This document shows positions 63,730-64,000 of a stretch of DNA of 64,000 nt, piece by piece. The notes beneath the pieces were generated by a model that searched no databases, was not told the DNA's origin, and worked only from the letters and a program-made list of their open reading frames with translations. Position numbers and translations under genes: made by a program. Source of the stretch: Paracoccus sp. SMMA_5_TC (GTDB taxonomy: Bacteria > Pseudomonadota > Alphaproteobacteria > Rhodobacterales > Rhodobacteraceae); the NCBI RefSeq assembly GCF_009696685.2, contig NZ_CP102355.1:496001-560000 (forward strand). Direction: 5' to 3'. Each line of letters begins with the position of its first letter. The first letter of the stretch is position 1.

Positions 63730-63936
63730 ATGCAGGTAAGTGTTCGCGACAACAACGTCGAACAGGCGCTTCGCGCTCTGAAGAAGAAACTTCAGCGCGA
63801 GGGGGTATTTCGTGAAATGAAGCTCAAGCAGCATTTCGAGAAACCCTCGGTCAAGAAGGCCCGTGAAAAGGCCGAGGCCGTCCGCCGCGCCCGCAAGCTG
63901 GCGCGCAAGAAAGCGCAACGCGAAGGCGCGCTGTAA
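63730..63936 (+). CDS. rpsU: 30S ribosomal protein S21
   Basis: This 68-residue basic protein is S21: [20 protein letters not shown] at the start, then [18 protein letters not shown] and a C-terminal Arg/Lys-rich helix. It helps base-pairing between mRNA and 16S rRNA at initiation. The long AGGAAGGTGGTG ribosome binding region includes one arm (GTGGT) of a GTGGT-GACA-ACCAC inverted repeat ending right at the ATG. The gene stands alone with its own terminator, not in the rpsU-dnaG-rpoD arrangement of enterobacteria. Confidence 0.97.
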   Translation: MQVSVRDNNVEQALRALKKKLQREGVFREMKLKQHFEKPSVKKAREKAEAVRRARKLARKKAQREGAL

Positions 63937-63960
63937 GACAAGCGACCACATGGTTCGGAA

Positions 63961-63984
63961 AGCCCCCGCATCGCGGGGGTTTTT
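63961..63984 (+). terminator. Intrinsic terminator after rpsU
   Basis: AGCCCCCGC and GCGGGGGTT arms with loop ATC are followed by a T run (63980-63984). It starts 24 bases after the rpsU stop. Confidence 0.93.
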
Positions 63985-64000
63985 CATTGGTCGCGCCGCC

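Overview
The window is a very GC-rich, gene-dense chromosomal segment of an alphaproteobacterium of the Rhodobacteraceae, most likely Paracoccus or a close relative. The evidence is the fused MrpA-MrpB antiporter subunit, the DUF934/cysH/cysI/DUF2849 sulfur operon, a TrcR (DUF1013) regulator, a DUF1127 mini-protein, and an aromatic aminotransferase that reads like the Paracoccus denitrificans TyrB as I remember it. I see no rRNA, tRNA, CRISPR array, insertion sequence, phage gene or plasmid function. No gene-free stretch exceeds about 240 bases. The genus is an inference from remembered families, not from a search.

Layout. 1-4501 (minus): start of a Mrp/Pha cation/proton antiporter operon (AB fusion, C, D), running off the left edge. 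4610-8145 (plus): ruvC-ruvA-htpX-ruvB plus a thioesterase, with the membrane protease htpX inserted between ruvA and ruvB. 8146-20051 (minus): chorismate mutase, ftsH, tilS and the Tol-Pal block (cpoB, pal, tolB, tolA, tolR, tolQ, ybgC), an unknown protein, then the CoA-transferase pair scoAB; a 26-codon candidate membrane micro-protein lies on the plus strand upstream of ftsH's 3' end. 20136-27253: a DUF488 gene, topA, ferredoxin-NADP reductase and the assimilatory sulfur operon, with a divergent Lrp/AsnC regulator at 27377.

27856-32591 (minus): a HisC-like aminotransferase, a stand-alone Lrp ligand domain, a MATE exporter, an L,D-transpeptidase and a MalY/PatB-type C-S lyase. 32670-36982 (plus): three tandem peptide deformylase genes, the third with two active-site residues replaced, a membrane alpha/beta hydrolase and fmt. 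36990-39410 (minus): hrpB. 39567-46577 (plus): YcjX-type GTPase, YcjF-type membrane partner, PBP1C, arfB, a NUDIX hydrolase and a Pit phosphate permease. 46580-55456: a TPP enzyme, smpB, the sseA-tyrB pair, a coiled-coil membrane protein, a BON-OmpA envelope protein, ubiA and rsmE. 55680-63936: DUF1127, prmA, msrA, a P1 peptidase, gabD, trcR, RNase T2, a quinone oxidoreductase with coq9, and rpsU.

Most of the segment is housekeeping: recombination repair, envelope integrity, translation quality control (def/fmt, arfB, smpB, rsmE, prmA, rpsU) and sulfur assimilation. The features most worth a second look are the degenerate third deformylase, the YcjX/YcjF/PBP1C cluster, a minus-strand terminator with no visible gene, the structured DUF1127 leader, a twin-hairpin element found at two gene ends, and three convergent pairs that share a CTAG stop overlap.
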